The translations under genes and the position numbers were made by a program. The notes under the pieces are model-generated. The model was given only the letters and a program-made list of their open reading frames with translations. It had not been told where the DNA came from and did not search any database. From Physcia stellaris (lineage: Eukaryota > Ascomycota > Lecanoromycetes > Caliciales > Physciaceae), in contig JABSSW010000019.1 of assembly GCA_018902385.1 (NCBI GenBank), forward strand, positions 372,001 through 436,000: a stretch of 64,000 bases of DNA, given 5' to 3'. Shown here one piece after another: positions 37,129 to 50,431 of the stretch (position 1 is its first letter; each line of letters opens with the position of its first letter).

Positions 37129-39708
37129 ACGATTTATTAATTTTTTCAACAATTGTGTTTTTAATTTCAAATATTTCGAAAAATATCGTCAAAATACAAA
37201 TTATAATCAAAAAAATTGCAAAAATTGCGATAAATATTATTAACGTCGTTTCGAATTTATCAGAAAAATCAAAAATTTTTGAATTCGAAATTTAAAAAAA
37301 TTATATTAAAAAATGAATATCAATATAACGAAAAAAACGATATTTTATTTTTTTTTGTCGAAATTTGATCGTCATAATTTAAACATTTCGATCGTAAAAA
37401 AAATCATGTTTGAAATAAATAATAATTTAATACATTTGAAATTGTTTAAACAATTTATTTGATTTCAATTGCACAATTTTGCAAAATACAAACAATTAAA
37501 CAAAAAATAAACGATATGTTTATATATTTGATAAAATACAATTTTAAAAATTAAATAAATTTAAATTTTCGCGAAACATTTAAAAACAAAATAATTTGAC
37601 GATTTAAAACAAACAATCGTTGTTTTAATCGAAAACAAAAATTTTATTTAATCAATTTCGTCAATTATAATTAAAAACGTTTCGCGTTAAATCAATTGAA
37701 CAAATTTTTTTTATTATTTTTTTATTTTTGATACATATTTGAATCGCGTTGATTATAATATATTTTTTTTTAATTTTTGTGTTTTTATATAAGAAAAAAT
37801 TTAACATAATGTTTTCGATTGAACGATTGATTCGATTGAAATTAATTCAATAATTTTAAACAAATTAAATCGAATCAAAAACGCGAAAATCGACAATACG
37901 AAATTTCGTAAAATATTCAAAATTCGATATTCGAAATTATTTTTATTTGCGATAATGAATTTGCAAATTAATTGTTCATGAATAAATTGTTCAATCAAAT
38001 GATTTTTAATTTAAAAACAAATTCATTATTTTACGTTTTAAAAAATACATTTAAATACAATTCGAAAAAAAAAACGTACAAAAATTATTCAAAAAATCAA
38101 AATTATTTCGAATAATTTCAAAAATATATCGAAAAACGAAATCGATACAAAAAACGACAACAACAATAAAAAAAAAAAAAAACATGAATAAGTTTTATAT
38201 CAAAACGACGTTTGACAATTGTTGTAAATCAAATTATTTATAAATATTTCAACAACGTATTGAAAACGATTAAATCATTTACAATTTAAAATTTCGATTC
38301 AATCGAGCGTCGAATGTTTTCATACAAAATTTTTTTAATTTTTTTTGAAAAAACAATCGTATTGCGAAAAATCAATAAACAAATCGAAACGATTGATTTT
38401 TTTATCGAAAAAACGAATAATCGAAAATATCGACACAATTGATGATTGAATCGACATTTTTTTCGATAAAATTTTTTGTTACATTGTTAAACGTTTCAAA
38501 AAAAAATTACAAATAATGTTGAAAAATCGATTCATTAAATCGAAAAAAAACAATTTTTTTTAAAATCAAAATGATTTTTTGACGTTTTTCAAATTTTAAA
38601 ACGAATTTTTTTTATTTTCAAAAATTATTCAAAAAATTCAAATCGAAAACGTAAAAACGTGTCGCATTTCAAATTAAACATTTAAACAAAACATAATTTT
38701 TTCAATGCAATCAACGATATTATTTTGAAAATTGAAAAAAAAAAAAACGAATATTTGAACGTAACAAAAACGATATCAAAAATCATAAATAAATTGATCG
38801 TCGAAATCAAATTTCAAATTCGAATGCGTCGATTTGATTCGATTTGTGAAAAAATCGAAAATTTCGATCGCAACAAAATTCAAATTTGAATCAATTTTCA
38901 AAATTTTGACACGTAAAAAAATTTGAATTTGAATCAAATTTCAAGAGAAAAATATCAAAATTTGACTTGAATTTAAATCAAATTTCAAATTTCGATTTCG
39001 AATTGATTTGATTCGTTAAAAATTTTAATTTCGAAAAATGACGTATTACATTATTTCGCGAAATATTTTCTGATATTAATTATAAATGATTTTTTTTTCA
39101 AAATTTTCGAATTTTTTTAATTATTTCATATAAAAAACGTGATAATCATAATATTAATATTCGAAACAAAGTTTTTTATTATCGAAATTTTAATCGACAA
39201 TTTATCGAATTCAAACGAAATTTATTTTTTTATATTATTTTTTGATTCAAGATTTTCATCGAACAATTGCAATTATCATATTTTCAATTATTTTTGTGCA
39301 TTATTTTGAATTTTTGATTTATGTTAATACAATTAATGTTTTTTAATTTTTATTTTTATCATTTATTAAATTCAAATAAAATGTCGAATTTCGAATTTTT
39401 TTTCAAATTTTTTCGTTTTAATTCAAAATTTAAAAAATTCGTTAAATTATGAACGACGATAACGATATTCAATTGAAAATTTTCAACAATCGTTTTCGTT
39501 TTCAATTTTTTTTAATTATCATCAAATTTCAATAAATTTCGAAAATTTCAATTTTTGATAATCGAAAAATGAAAAATGTTTTCAAATAATCAAATTGACG
39601 AAAAAATTTCAACAACGATTTTGATTTTAATGAAAATAACAATAAAAAATGCGAATGATAATTTTAAAAAAAAATGCGAATCGTTTTTGAAAAAAAATAA
39701 TCAAAATT
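37129..39708. other. A/T-rich stretch without recognised feature
   Basis: 2.6 kb between A2 and D. There are long A- and T-runs, short frames only, and loosely repeated AAATTTGAAT/ATTCAAATTT words around 38,800-39,010. It does not match the expected continuation of C2, although D abuts C2 on the other side. Probably a very old element, but nothing identifies it. Confidence 0.4.
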
Positions 39709-40114
39709 TGTAAAAATTAAAACGCGTTGACGTAAAGCAAATTAACGTAAAACAGATTTCAATAATGTATTAGCTCTACGATAACGCATCGAACTATTGA
39801 AAAACGTGAAATTTAATAAATTTCAATTATTAACTATCAGCATCGTATGAATACTGTAAATGTAAAATTAATCGTTGAAACTCAACGAGAAAAAAAGTGA
39901 ACAATCTATTTATATTCGTATTTGACGTAATATTATGACGTTTTGATTAACGTCATGATTATGACATCAATTCATGACGTTTCTATTAAACGTGCGTTTA
40001 TAACTATGTTACATTTGAATTATATTTATTATTAATGTCAAGCATTTGCGTTACGCAAACGCGTATTCAAAATTAACGCATGAATTAATTGTTCGATAAC
40101 GCGAACGTATTACA
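39709..40114 (-). repeat. LTR of D (3' LTR)
   Basis: It is 406 bp, about 15 bp longer than its partner because of an extra ACGTAAA-containing segment near the left end. It shares blocks such as GTTGAAACTCAACGA and TTGCGTTACGCAAACGCGTA; both are themselves short palindromes. Confidence 0.85.
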
Positions 40115-40883
40115 ATTGTTTTTTTTTTCAATGCGTTGATTTTCAATGCATAAAAACAATATCAATGCAATAAATAAAAACAACATGTAAATGTTTTGAC
40201 TGTAAAATTTCAAAAAATTCATTGAAATTCGTATCAAAAAATTTTCAAAATCTCGAAAACAAACGAAAAAAAAAAATTTTCAAAAAATATCATGTGCGAT
40301 ATCACATTGCGTTCATGTATCGTTTGTTCAAAAATTCGTTAAAAATTTTTCAAATTTTTGTTCAAAAAAAAAAAAATTTTCAATGTAATTGCGCAATCGT
40401 AAAACATGTTTTCAATGCAAATTTTGAATGACAATGTTTCAAAATCGAAAATCGAAATGTCAACATCAAAATTTGAATGACGAAATTCAAATTCAATTTC
40501 ATCGAAACGTCGACGCGAATTTCTTTGTTAATAAACATGAAATTTCGTCGATTGCGAAAACAACGTATCGATAATTTCACGATGTTGTTTATCAACAAAT
40601 TTTTTGTTCGCATTTTTTTTTTTTTTTTCATATTTTTTTTATCACAATTTTTTTCGCGTAAAATATTTTTCAACGTTTGCGCAACGTTTGTTTATGTATA
40701 TAATCATCAATACGACAATTTATTTATTTTCAAATTATGATCGATTTTCAAGAAAATCGACGTAAATATTTTGAAACGCACGCGTCACGAACGCAAACAA
40801 CAACAACAAATTAACATGTCATAATTTGCGAAAATTTCGCATGTATAACGTGTTTTGATCGTCATGCGTGCGTTCGCGATGCT

Positions 40884-41411
40884 TTGAAAATTTGCGAAAA
40901 ATGTCGTTTTCAACATCACGATTCAAATTTTTGTCATTCGATATGTATTTGTTTGCGCAAACGATGCGACGACGTTAACAAATCACAATTTTCAAAACGA
41001 TTTCGAAAACAAATGAAAAAAATCGTGCGCGAATTCGCAAAAATCGAACGTCGCGATCAATTCATTTTCGTTCGCATCGAAAAACGAAAAAAAAATACGA
41101 TTGTTGATTTGAAACAATGACGTCGCAATCATGAATACATTTCGATTATCGCAAATCGCGCACAATCAACGATCAATCGTGTCACGATTTTGACGAATCA
41201 ATTTGACGAACGATTGACGAAAACGAAAAAACAAATCATTGATTTGCTGAATGAAATTGAAAAAAAAAAAGCGAAAAAAATGAAATTGACGAAAAAAGTG
41301 AAAAAATTGAAAAAAAAGAATGAGAAATTGATGAATTTTCTGATGAAAAGAAATGCGCAATTGACGATAAACAAACGAAACATTTTTTATTTTCATTTTT
41401 GCATTGATTGA
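40884..41411 (+). pseudogene. Antisense accessory region of D: Cys/His cluster and coiled coil
   Basis: Opposite to the gag-pol direction lie two frames. At 40,884-41,120 is a Cys/His-rich start (CEKCRFQHHDSNFCHSIC, then CLRKRC) followed by a charged helix-like part. At 41,190-41,411 is a Lys/Glu/Leu-rich segment (IDLLNEIEKKKAKKM, KVKKLKKKNEKLM) that looks like a coiled coil. Small zinc-cluster plus coiled-coil proteins are known near fungal gypsy elements, but I cannot name a family with certainty. The base composition is less depleted in AG than in element A. It may be an additional antisense gene of the element. Confidence 0.45.
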
Positions 41412-41962
41412 ATACAAAATTTCGTTCAAAAAATGATGATTCAAAAATCGAAAATTTCGAAAAAAAATTTTTTTGCGATTTCGATCAACGAAATGAATTT
41501 CGATGAAACGAATTTTTCGAACATTTCGAATTTTTCGAACTCGTTGAATTTCGACTCGTTCGTTTCGAACGATTTTGATTTCGATTCAAAATGAATATAC
41601 GATGAATAAACGATTTTTTTTTGTTCATAAATTTTCTTTGTTTGACGTTTGACGTTTGTTTATTTTTTTTTGTTCGTGATCATATGTTGATGTTGAACGA
41701 TTTCATCGTCTTTATCGTTTTAAACGATAAAACGAAAAAATCAAATCATTGTTGACATTGAAACAAAATAAATAATTTTGAATTAATGACGTCGTTTGCG
41801 CTTGCGCGACGCACGTTCATTGTATTTTTTCATCAAATTTGAAACATTTTTGAATTCATTTTCATGTAATCATTGATTATATTTCGAATTTCAATCAAGT
41901 CATTTGATTTTGTATCAAATATTTTTTTTGTCATTCATTTTATCAAAAATTTTTTCAATTTT

Positions 41963-42163
41963 TCATTGTTTTTCATCATCAATGAATTTTGAAATTTGCA
42001 TAAATTGTTTCGCATGTTTATCGTTTTTTTTATGATGATAATTTTTCAATAACGAAACATGAAAAATATTATGAATGCGATAAATATTGAATAAAATAAA
42101 ACGATACGTTTGCGCATCGATTTTATTTTTCACACGAAAAAATTCAACAAATTTGTGCGACAT
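41963..42163 (-). pseudogene. Integrase C-terminal remnant of D
   Basis: The frame reads SHKFVEFFRVKNKIDAQTYRF, the GPF/Y-type module, followed by NIYRIHNIFHVSLLKNYHH, a strongly conserved end segment of fungal chromoviral integrases. It fixes the element as Ty3/gypsy on the minus strand. Confidence 0.85.
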
Positions 42164-42630
42164 TTTTTTGCTAAAACGTCGTTGTTTAAATTTTTGATAT
42201 TGAACATTATTAAATCATTCACATTGAATTTCTTTGATTCATGATTTTGATTGTAATATTTCGTTTGCGTTGCGACAACGAATTCAAAACGTTTTATCAA
42301 CGTTTTTTTATTTTATGCAAATGTTTTACTTTATTTTTTGCAATGAATATTTTTTTTTTTTGAAATCGTTTTCGATCACATAAGTGAATTTTGAATGATA
42401 ATCATACATTAAATAAAAAACGAAACATTTGTAAAAAAAACATAAATAACATTATTATAAACAAATTCAATCATTGAAAACATATTTGTTCATTTCGTTT
42501 GTTTCGCGTCGACGAATGTACGCAAATACGTTTCAAAAATTTGATTTTGACGTTCGATTAAATCATTCGTTTGAAAATGAAAAACAATGTTTAATCGTCG
42601 TTTAATGCGTGCGTGATAACACATCGAAAA

Positions 42631-42858
42631 TCAAAAAACATTCGTGAAAACAAAATTTTTGTCATTCATTATATCATTCGAAACGTCAAATCGTAAAACA
42701 ATTTTTTCATAAAAATTTTCGTCAACGTAACGACATCGATTTTGATCGTAATCGAAATGTATTTGATCATTTTGATCGTATCGATTTATTATCATTAAAA
42801 TCGAATCATAAACGACATCGCGACGTTTGTTAAAAAACAAATCGATAATAAAATTCAT
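42631..42858 (-). pseudogene. Integrase core remnant of D
   Basis: The frame begins MNFIIDLFFNKRRDVVYDSILMI with the first catalytic Asp region, includes YEKIVLRFDVSNDIMNDKNFVF around the second catalytic position, and stands upstream of the C-terminal part in the expected order. It is non-functional. Confidence 0.8.
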
Positions 42859-44109
42859 GATGATTTTTTTTCAAAAAATATTCGAAACAAATAAAAATTT
42901 GAATTTTTCATAAAATTTATGTCGATGAATTTTGATACGTTGACATATGTCGCAAATTTTGACATATGAACGAATTTGTTTCGCGCAAACGAATCAATAA
43001 AATTTTCGTTGAATCAAATTCACAATTTTATCAATATCAAAATGTTTTGTCAATGAATCATCGTGATTTTTGTTTATGAATTTTTTTTTTATTGTTGCAT
43101 TTTCAAATACATAAAAACGATTTTTGAATTTAAAAAAATTTTCGAAATTCATTTTTCAATAAAATTTGTTGCGTCGACGACGAAATGATTTTTTGTTTTT
43201 TTCGACAAATTTTTAATCGTTTTGTCGATAATTTGAAATTTTTTAATCAAAAATTTCATCGATTTTTGCGATTTCTCATAAAATTTCTCAAATAAATCTC
43301 GTATTTTTTTTTTAAAAATGACAATTTGTACATCAATTAATTGAAACAGTGAATTTAAATTTTTTAGCATTTCGCGTTTGTTTTTCGTACGCGCATTGTT
43401 TTTGAATAATTGAATATTTGTTGCGATGTTCGAAACAAAATTCTGATTTTCAAAATCGATTCGTTTTTTTGACGATAACGCAAATTTATTTTGCAACGTA
43501 AACAGAAACTTGATATTGAATGACGATGTTTTTTCGTAATTTGAACGTTTCGATGATTTATTTGTCGAATTGATTTTGTTTGCACGATGAAAAATTTCGA
43601 AATCATAAACAATTAATTTAAAAATTCATTTGATTGATTTTGAATTAAATTTTTTTTGTTTCATAAATTTTTTTAAATTATTGTGATCAAATCACATTTC
43701 AATCGCGTGCGCAACGTTTTCGAAATAATGTCGTCATTGTTGAAAAATCATAATTATAATTAGTAATTTTTGATCATGAATTTCGTAATTCATTTTTGTC
43801 GATATCATTTTTCGCGATCAAAACGCGATCGAACGTCAATGATTTTGCTCATCAAATTGACTAAAAATATTTGAAATTTCGAAATTCGAAACATCGATTT
43901 TCATCTTGATTTTTTTGATTGAATCATAATGATGAAAAATGAAAATCGATGTAAAAATATCGCGCAATCGACGAAACGTCAATTTCGACTTTTTTTTCAA
44001 ACAAAAAATTCAAATTTTTTGTTTTGTTTATTGTTTTTCAACAAATCAATAAATGATGCAATCAACTTTGAATAATCATGAATAAAACGACGATAATAAT
44101 TGACGAAAT

Positions 44110-44304
44110 TTAAAAACATTTGTAATTCGCGATAATTTTTAAATTGCGATCATTTTTCAATGATTCGAATTTTTTTGAATTCATTTGTACATTTTCAATG
44201 AACACAATGAAATTTAAAAACTCGATTTGATCGATGACAAATTCGCATTTCTTTAAATTGACATACAATTCGTATTGTTTCAATCGTTTGAACACAAAAC
44301 GCAC
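44110..44304 (-). pseudogene. Reverse transcriptase thumb remnant of D
   Basis: The frame has VFKRLKQYELYVNLKKCEF and IEFLNFIVFIENVQMNSKK, the usual segment after the polymerase catalytic box in gypsy elements. The upstream polymerase parts lie to the right, at about 44,340-44,760. Confidence 0.8.
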
Positions 44305-45548
44305 ATGTCGTCAATGTTGCGTTGAATCGTTGCTATATATCAAAATATCGTTCAAATAAATCACACAAATGACGTCGACAAATCTTCGCAAAATCTTATT
44401 GATATAAATTTGAAAAATTGCTGAAACATTGATTAATTCAAAAAACATAATTTGATATTCAAAATGTTCATATCGCGTGCGAAACGTCGTTTTTCACTCG
44501 TCGTTTTGCTTGATGCGAATTCGATGATAAACATTTTTCAAATCGATTTTGATGAATTTCTTGACATCATTAAAACGATTCAAAATTTCTGTGATTAAAA
44601 ATAATGAATGACGATTTTTGATAATCATCGCATTCAAATCTCGATAATTCACACAAAAACGAAAATTTTCATTTTTTTTCGATACAAAAAATATCGACGC
44701 GTTAACGAAAAAATTGAATGTTTAATTCATTTTTGATCAAGACATTTTCGATGTAACGTCGAAATTTCGTTAATTCATTTTGTGATAAATTATACAGCGA
44801 CATGAACGACGATTTTTCGTTTTTTTTTTTTTCAAATCAATAGCATGATCACTTTTATTTAACTCGAATAAAATATTTGTTTTGATGTCGTCAAATTGAC
44901 TTTTTAAATTCTTTAATTGTTTTGACATTTTCGTAATTTTAAATTTTTGCTTTTTCGATTGTTTTTCGATTTTTGCACACATCAACGCGAATATTTGTTC
45001 GTGATTTTTTAAATTTTTGCAAATTGTCTAGACGTATCAATCTGAAATTTTTGAATTTGATTTTGAAACGTCAATTATTTTTCGTCGAATTCATTAATAT
45101 GTTTTCGACAATCAACATAAACATATTCAAAATAAAATTCGATTCAATATAATCAATTGCATAAAACAAAGTTTTGCATTGACGATGTTGATTTCACGAA
45201 TTTATTATGTTGTAAATGAGTTCATGCGTCTCATGACAATAACGACTTTGTTCATTCAAAAATTCGATAACGATAAAATAATTTCGTTTATCGATTGCAT
45301 TTTTCATTGAATGACAAAAACTTGATTGATAAAATTGATTTTGATTTCAAAATTCACGAACGCGCGAACAAGTCGCTCATTTTTCAAAAATCTGATTCAA
45401 TCTTGAATCACGATAGAATTTCGAATTTTTATTGATTTTTTTGTTTCGCTTGCGAGACGTTCGCGAAACTTGATTTTTTTTTGACTCAAATGTGACGTTG
45501 ACGACAACGATGATATGTTGATTATTCGATTCATTTACATCAATTTTA

Positions 45549-45602
45549 CAATCGAAAACATAGTGATTTTTGCGATGACATCGATAACACGTTAATTTTG
45601 TA
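45549..45602 (-). other. CCHC zinc knuckle of D Gag
   Basis: Minus-strand reading gives CYRCHRKNHYVFDC, an exact C-x2-C-x4-H-x4-C spacing. It binds RNA in Gag proteins (family knowledge) and lies between the Gag frames and the polymerase as expected. Confidence 0.75.
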
Positions 45603-46676
45603 TTTTGATTATTTTTATTGCGTTTTCGTTTGTTTTTCGCATGCGTATTGCGTTCAAAATCGTAAAAAATGTTTTGATTGAAACGATTTTGCGATTAATT
45701 TTGCTATTGATTTTGTTGTTGAAATTGTTTCTTATTTTTGTTTTTTTTTTTCTGTTTGAAAATGTTTTGATTATTTTGAACACGCGAACTTGTTCGTCGT
45801 TCGCGCTCAAAAATTTTTTTCAACATGACGATTTTTGCAAACAAATTCTTTTTATTCGTCGATATTTTTTCGATATTTAACAATTTTTTTTTTCAACGAT
45901 GACAATAGCTTACAAAAAAAAAAATTGATCGAATGAATTTCATCAAAAAACGACAAATGAGTTTCGTATTTCTCGAATTCATTTTTGAAATTAAACATTT
46001 TTTGATTCGTACGTTGACGAATTCGTTTTCAATTTTCGTAAACGACGAATCGACGATTTATTGAATTTGCTATCAAATTCAAAAAAAAAAACTTGTAATA
46101 ATCGTAAAAAATATTTTTCAAATTTTTATCGTTGTCGATGCGATTGAATCATTGAAATTGAAAATTTTTTCGCAACGATGACATGCATCAAAAAATTTTC
46201 GATCGATCATTCATAAAATAATTAAAACACGTCAGAAATTCGAATTCGATTTCGCGAAATCAACGAATATGTTCATTTTCATTTTCGCTTTTGTAAAAAG
46301 ATTGTTTTTTGAATTTTCGCTTTTTGAAATGAACGATAAATACAATTGATATTGATTGCGTTTGCGATGCGATAACGAATTGCGTTGCATTTTGATTTGT
46401 TCGAGTTTGAATTCGCAATTGAACGATTTCATCGTTAAATTTTCGAAAAACAATTGTTATTTGTTTCAAAATGCTTTGCGTCGTCGCATTGTCGATAATA
46501 AAAATATTTTGTTGAGTTTGATTCACGTCGTTTCAACTCGAAAAAATAAAACTATTTGAAATATCTGAAACATCATCAAGATTCTTTATTTTAAAATTTG
46601 AAATGTTGATATTTGATTCAATCATAATGTTAATAAATTTCGAATTTTTTTCTTCGAAAAATAAAACGATTAAAAT

Positions 46677-47067
46677 TGTAAAAATTTAGACGCGTTGACG
46701 TAAAACATGTTTCAATAATGTATTAATTTTACGATAACGCATTTAACTATTGAAAAACGTGAAATTTAATAAATTTCAATTACTAATTATCAGCATCGTA
46801 TGAGTATTGTAAATGTAAAATTAATCGTTGAAACTCAACGAAAAAAAAATGAACAATTTATTTATATTCGTATCTGACGTAATAGTTATGACGCTTTGAT
46901 TAACGTCATGATTATGACATCAATTCATGACGTTTCTATTAAACGTGCGTTTATAGTTATGTTACATCTGAATTACATTTATTATTAATGTCAAGCACTT
47001 GCGTTACGCAAACGCGTACTCAAAATTAACGCATGAATTAGTTGTTCGATAGCGCGAGCGTATTACA
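46677..47067 (-). repeat. LTR of D (5' LTR)
   Basis: This is the 391 bp partner of 39,709-40,114. Read on the minus strand it starts TGTAATACGCTCGCG. To its right lies the RNase H region of C2, read in the same direction. Confidence 0.85.
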
Positions 47068-47822
47068 ATTTCGTTGAAATCATTTTTTTTGAAAAGTAAA
47101 TTACGAAATGTCAATGATTTTTGTCATTTGATTGATCGAAAATTTCGTTTATTGTTTTATTTGAAACGTCGATTTTTACACGAATAAATTTAATCGAATC
47201 GAAATGTTGTAAAATAAATGTTTCTAAAAATGTTTTTCGTAAACGTTTAAAAATTTTGAAAATTTCAAAAATCAAAAATTCGTTCGATAATTTGTTGCGA
47301 TTTTGATTTTTGTTTTAATTGCGTTTTTTTTTTGCTTTTTTTTTTGTGAAATTTTGTTGATTTTTTTAACATAACGATCAAAAATAATGCTAATTTATTG
47401 AAATTTTTAATGAATCGTTTGTAAAAATTACACAATTTCAAAAATTTCAAAATTTTTGACACGTTTTTTGAAATCGATCAATTTTGTATTGTTTCGATTT
47501 TGTTTTTTTGCATTTGCATTTTCTTTGAAAAAACGACGAAATTCAGAAAATCGATATTGTTCGTGAATCATTTGCATTTATCGATATTGATAAAAAATTT
47601 GTGTTTTTTCAAACGTTGAAAAACTCATTTGACGTTTTCGATATGCTGTTTTCGATTCATAAAATAAATGACGATATCGTTCAAATATATTATGACGCAA
47701 AAATCGAATCGTTTCGTTAAAATTTTGTTGACAAAATTCTGAAACGTTGCAAATACATTAATGAAATCAAAAAATAAAACGATATATTCAAAATGTTCAT
47801 ATCGTGTTTTAAACGTTGTTTT

Positions 47823-48398
47823 TCATTCATCATTTTTTCTAATACGAAGTCGATTGTATGTCGTTATTATATCAAAATTCGTATAAATGCGAATTTTGTT
47901 CAAACGATCGAGATTTTCATCGATTAACGATAAAAAATATTTATTTTTGATCGTTAAAAAATTAAAATTTTTATAATTCACACATAATTTTAACGTTTCG
48001 TTCTTTTTTTTGACGAACAAAATAAATGCGTCGATCGAAAAAATAAAAAATCGAATAAATTCGTTTTTGAAATGTTTATTCAAATACGTTCGCAATATTT
48101 TGAATTCGTTTTTTGACAATGAATAAATAAAATCATACGAAAATTTTTTGTCAAATTTCAAATTTATTGCGTGATCGTTTGATTCATGATCAAATAATTC
48201 GTATGTTTTGTTTTCATTTGTCAAATCAACGAATTTTTTCAAAATTTCGAAAATGATGATTTTGATATTTGATTTATTTTTGATTTTCGCGAAAACAAAA
48301 TCGATTTGTGTTCGTCGTTCGATATGTACGTTATTCATGTTTTTTTTTTCGTCACGAATGATTCGTACGAACATAATGAAAAATTTTTTTTTTGTCAT
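47823..48398 (-). pseudogene. Reverse transcriptase remnant of C2
   Basis: A 191-residue frame closely parallels C1 at 13,069-13,753: YELFDHESNDHAINLKFDK, LSKNEFKILRTYLNKHFKN, ILFVKKKNETLKLCVNYKNF and LSLIDENLDRLNKIR. It is the longest uninterrupted polymerase piece in the window but covers only the first part of the domain. It is non-functional. Confidence 0.85.
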
Positions 48399-50130
48399 TT
48401 ACGATCGCGTTGATTAGTTTTTCGAATTCGATTTTCTCGATACGATTTATTGTGAAAAAAATTGATTTTACAATTAATGATCACGATTCGATTTTATCGA
48501 TATTTCAATTCATTTGAATTTTCGATAATTGTATTCAAAACAAATTCAACGTCATATTTTATGTCAAATCAGTTTCTAGAAAGTTGTCGTTGAAAAACGA
48601 TTAACGTCGTTCTCGTTTTGTATTTCAAATTACACGAAATAAATTTCATAATTTTTAAATGAATGATTTTCTATAATCACGATTTCGCAATTTGATACGT
48701 TGAAAAATTTTAATTCGAATTGTTTAACAAAAATATGATTTATCAAATTGATTTTTGTTTCAAAATTCATGACGATTTCGAATTTCAATTTATTTTTTTC
48801 GTCGAAATTTTTGTTTATTTTGATTATTGTTTTTTTGCATTTAATCATGCGAAATTTTCGACGACGACGTTTGACGTTTTTGATTTCGATATCAATCGTA
48901 AAGATTCGTCATAATTGAAATCGATATGTTCGTTTGATATTGAATTTTTTTTTGTGTCAATTTGATTGAAAATCATCAAATCGATTATTTTTTTGATTTC
49001 GATTTTCGAAAAATTTTTTCGAACGAATGTGTATTCGACTTGATGTTTTTGCAATCGTTGATATTGCATTCGAATTTATCGCAATCGATACATTTGTTGT
49101 TATTTCGAATATTTTTGTATTCGATTTTGATTCAACGTCATAATTTTTTATTTTTTATTGATTTTCGATTAAAATTATTAAATTTGAATTTTTTATCGTT
49201 TTTTCGATTTTTTTTGCGATTTTTGTTGAATTGATTTTGATTATCGTTTTCGTTTGCATCAAAATTTTCGTCGTTTTTTTTGCGTTTGTTGAAATCGTTC
49301 GCAAATTTATTTTTGTTGATATTTCGTTGTTTTTTGCGCTCGTTGTTTTTTCGTTGTTTGAAACGTTTCAAAATCAAATTTTTATCGTTTTCAATATTTT
49401 GTTCGATCAAAAAGTTTTGATTATTTTGCGTGAAATTTAATACGAAATTTTGCAATTCTATTGTTGATGAAAATTTCATGAATGAATGTAAATTTGAAAT
49501 CAAAACGATGCGATGTGCGTCATAATTTTTTATTGATTGATGAATCAATTGTTTGTAATTTTTGTATTTTTCGAAATTGTTTTTCTTTTTGATGAAAATT
49601 TTTTTGATATTTTTTTTGAAAAAATCGACATATTTTTTCACGTGTAATTTTGATCAAAATTGTTTTTCGTTTTGACGTTTCATAACAATTGTGCGTTAAA
49701 TTTTTTTTCAAAAAGATGACAACAAAGAAAAACTTAACTTTATCAAAATTTTTCGCATAATCGTTCACTTGATTCATGTCGAATTGATTTTTCATTTTTC
49801 AAACGTATTGAATTCATTTTGCATAATTGTTTTTCGAAAATAAATCGAGTTTGTTTTCATTATCTTGATATAGAAGAACTTTTTTTAGAAACAATTGTTT
49901 GAACGATTGAAAAATTAAATGCGTTTCGTAATGCTTCGTATCGAGCATGTTGTTGTTTTATATATGTTCGATATTCTTTCGCGATGACATTTGATTTTGA
50001 CGAATCAAAAACAAATTCATCGTCGAATTCGATGAAAATGTTGAAAAAAAAAAAACAAACATGCTGTATACACGAGTGATGTTAATTTGATGATTATAAT
50101 AATTATTAAAATGTAAAACTCGTGAAATGT

Positions 50131-50431
50131 GACATCAGAAATGTATAATTGAAAACAAAATAGTTTTTAGACTAATAATTGCAAAACTAACTATTTTTCA
50201 AAAAATTTATTATATACACGTTTTGTTAAATGCAACGTACACATCAATTGTCGCATATGCGCAAATATCGATGCGATAATCGTTGTTGCGTTGATTTTAT
50301 TAATATGACGAAATTGTTGATTTCATGATATAATCGATTTGATGTTTCGAATTTGTTTGATTTGAATTTTTGACGAATTCATTTCGCAAACGAAATTCGT
50401 TTCGCAAATTTTGAATTTTGAATTTTTTACA
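50131..50431 (-). repeat. LTR of C2 (5' LTR)
   Basis: It is about 301 bp. Its left end shares TAATAATTGCAAAAC(T/A) and TGTGACATCA with the reverse complement of the C1 LTR; similarity fades in the middle and returns near the right end (TTTGAATTTTGAATTTTTTACA-type end). It is a diverged subfamily of C. Confidence 0.6.

Larger units (their letters stand above)
39709..47067 (-). mobile_element. Ty3/gypsy retrotransposon D (broken)
   Basis: LTRs lie at 39,709-40,114 and 46,677-47,067, with TGTAA...TTACA ends. Minus-strand parts: Gag (about 46,526-45,600) with a CCHC knuckle (45,549-45,602), reverse transcriptase (about 44,700-44,110), RNase H (about 43,950-43,680), integrase core (42,858-42,631) and integrase C-terminus with chromovirus-like end (42,163-41,963). 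An extra region on the opposite strand lies between integrase and the 3' LTR (about 40,880-41,411). It is intermediate in mutation load and broken many times. The flanking pentamers (aaatt and atttc) do not match. Confidence 0.8.
47068..50431 (-). mobile_element. Ty3/gypsy C2, 5' part only
   Basis: This is a relative of C1 on the minus strand. Parts: 5' LTR (50,131-50,431), Gag (49,795-49,138), a Cys-rich segment near 49,080-48,990, retropepsin-like region (48,848-48,630), reverse transcriptase (48,398-47,265) and the start of RNase H, which ends abruptly at the D LTR. The expected downstream half is not found to the left of D. The element is partial and broken many times. Confidence 0.75.

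Noticed and set aside
49138-49641. 167-codon Lys/Asn-rich frame as an independent gene
   Set aside because: It parallels the Gag region of C1 at about 11,940-12,450 and lies in order inside C2.
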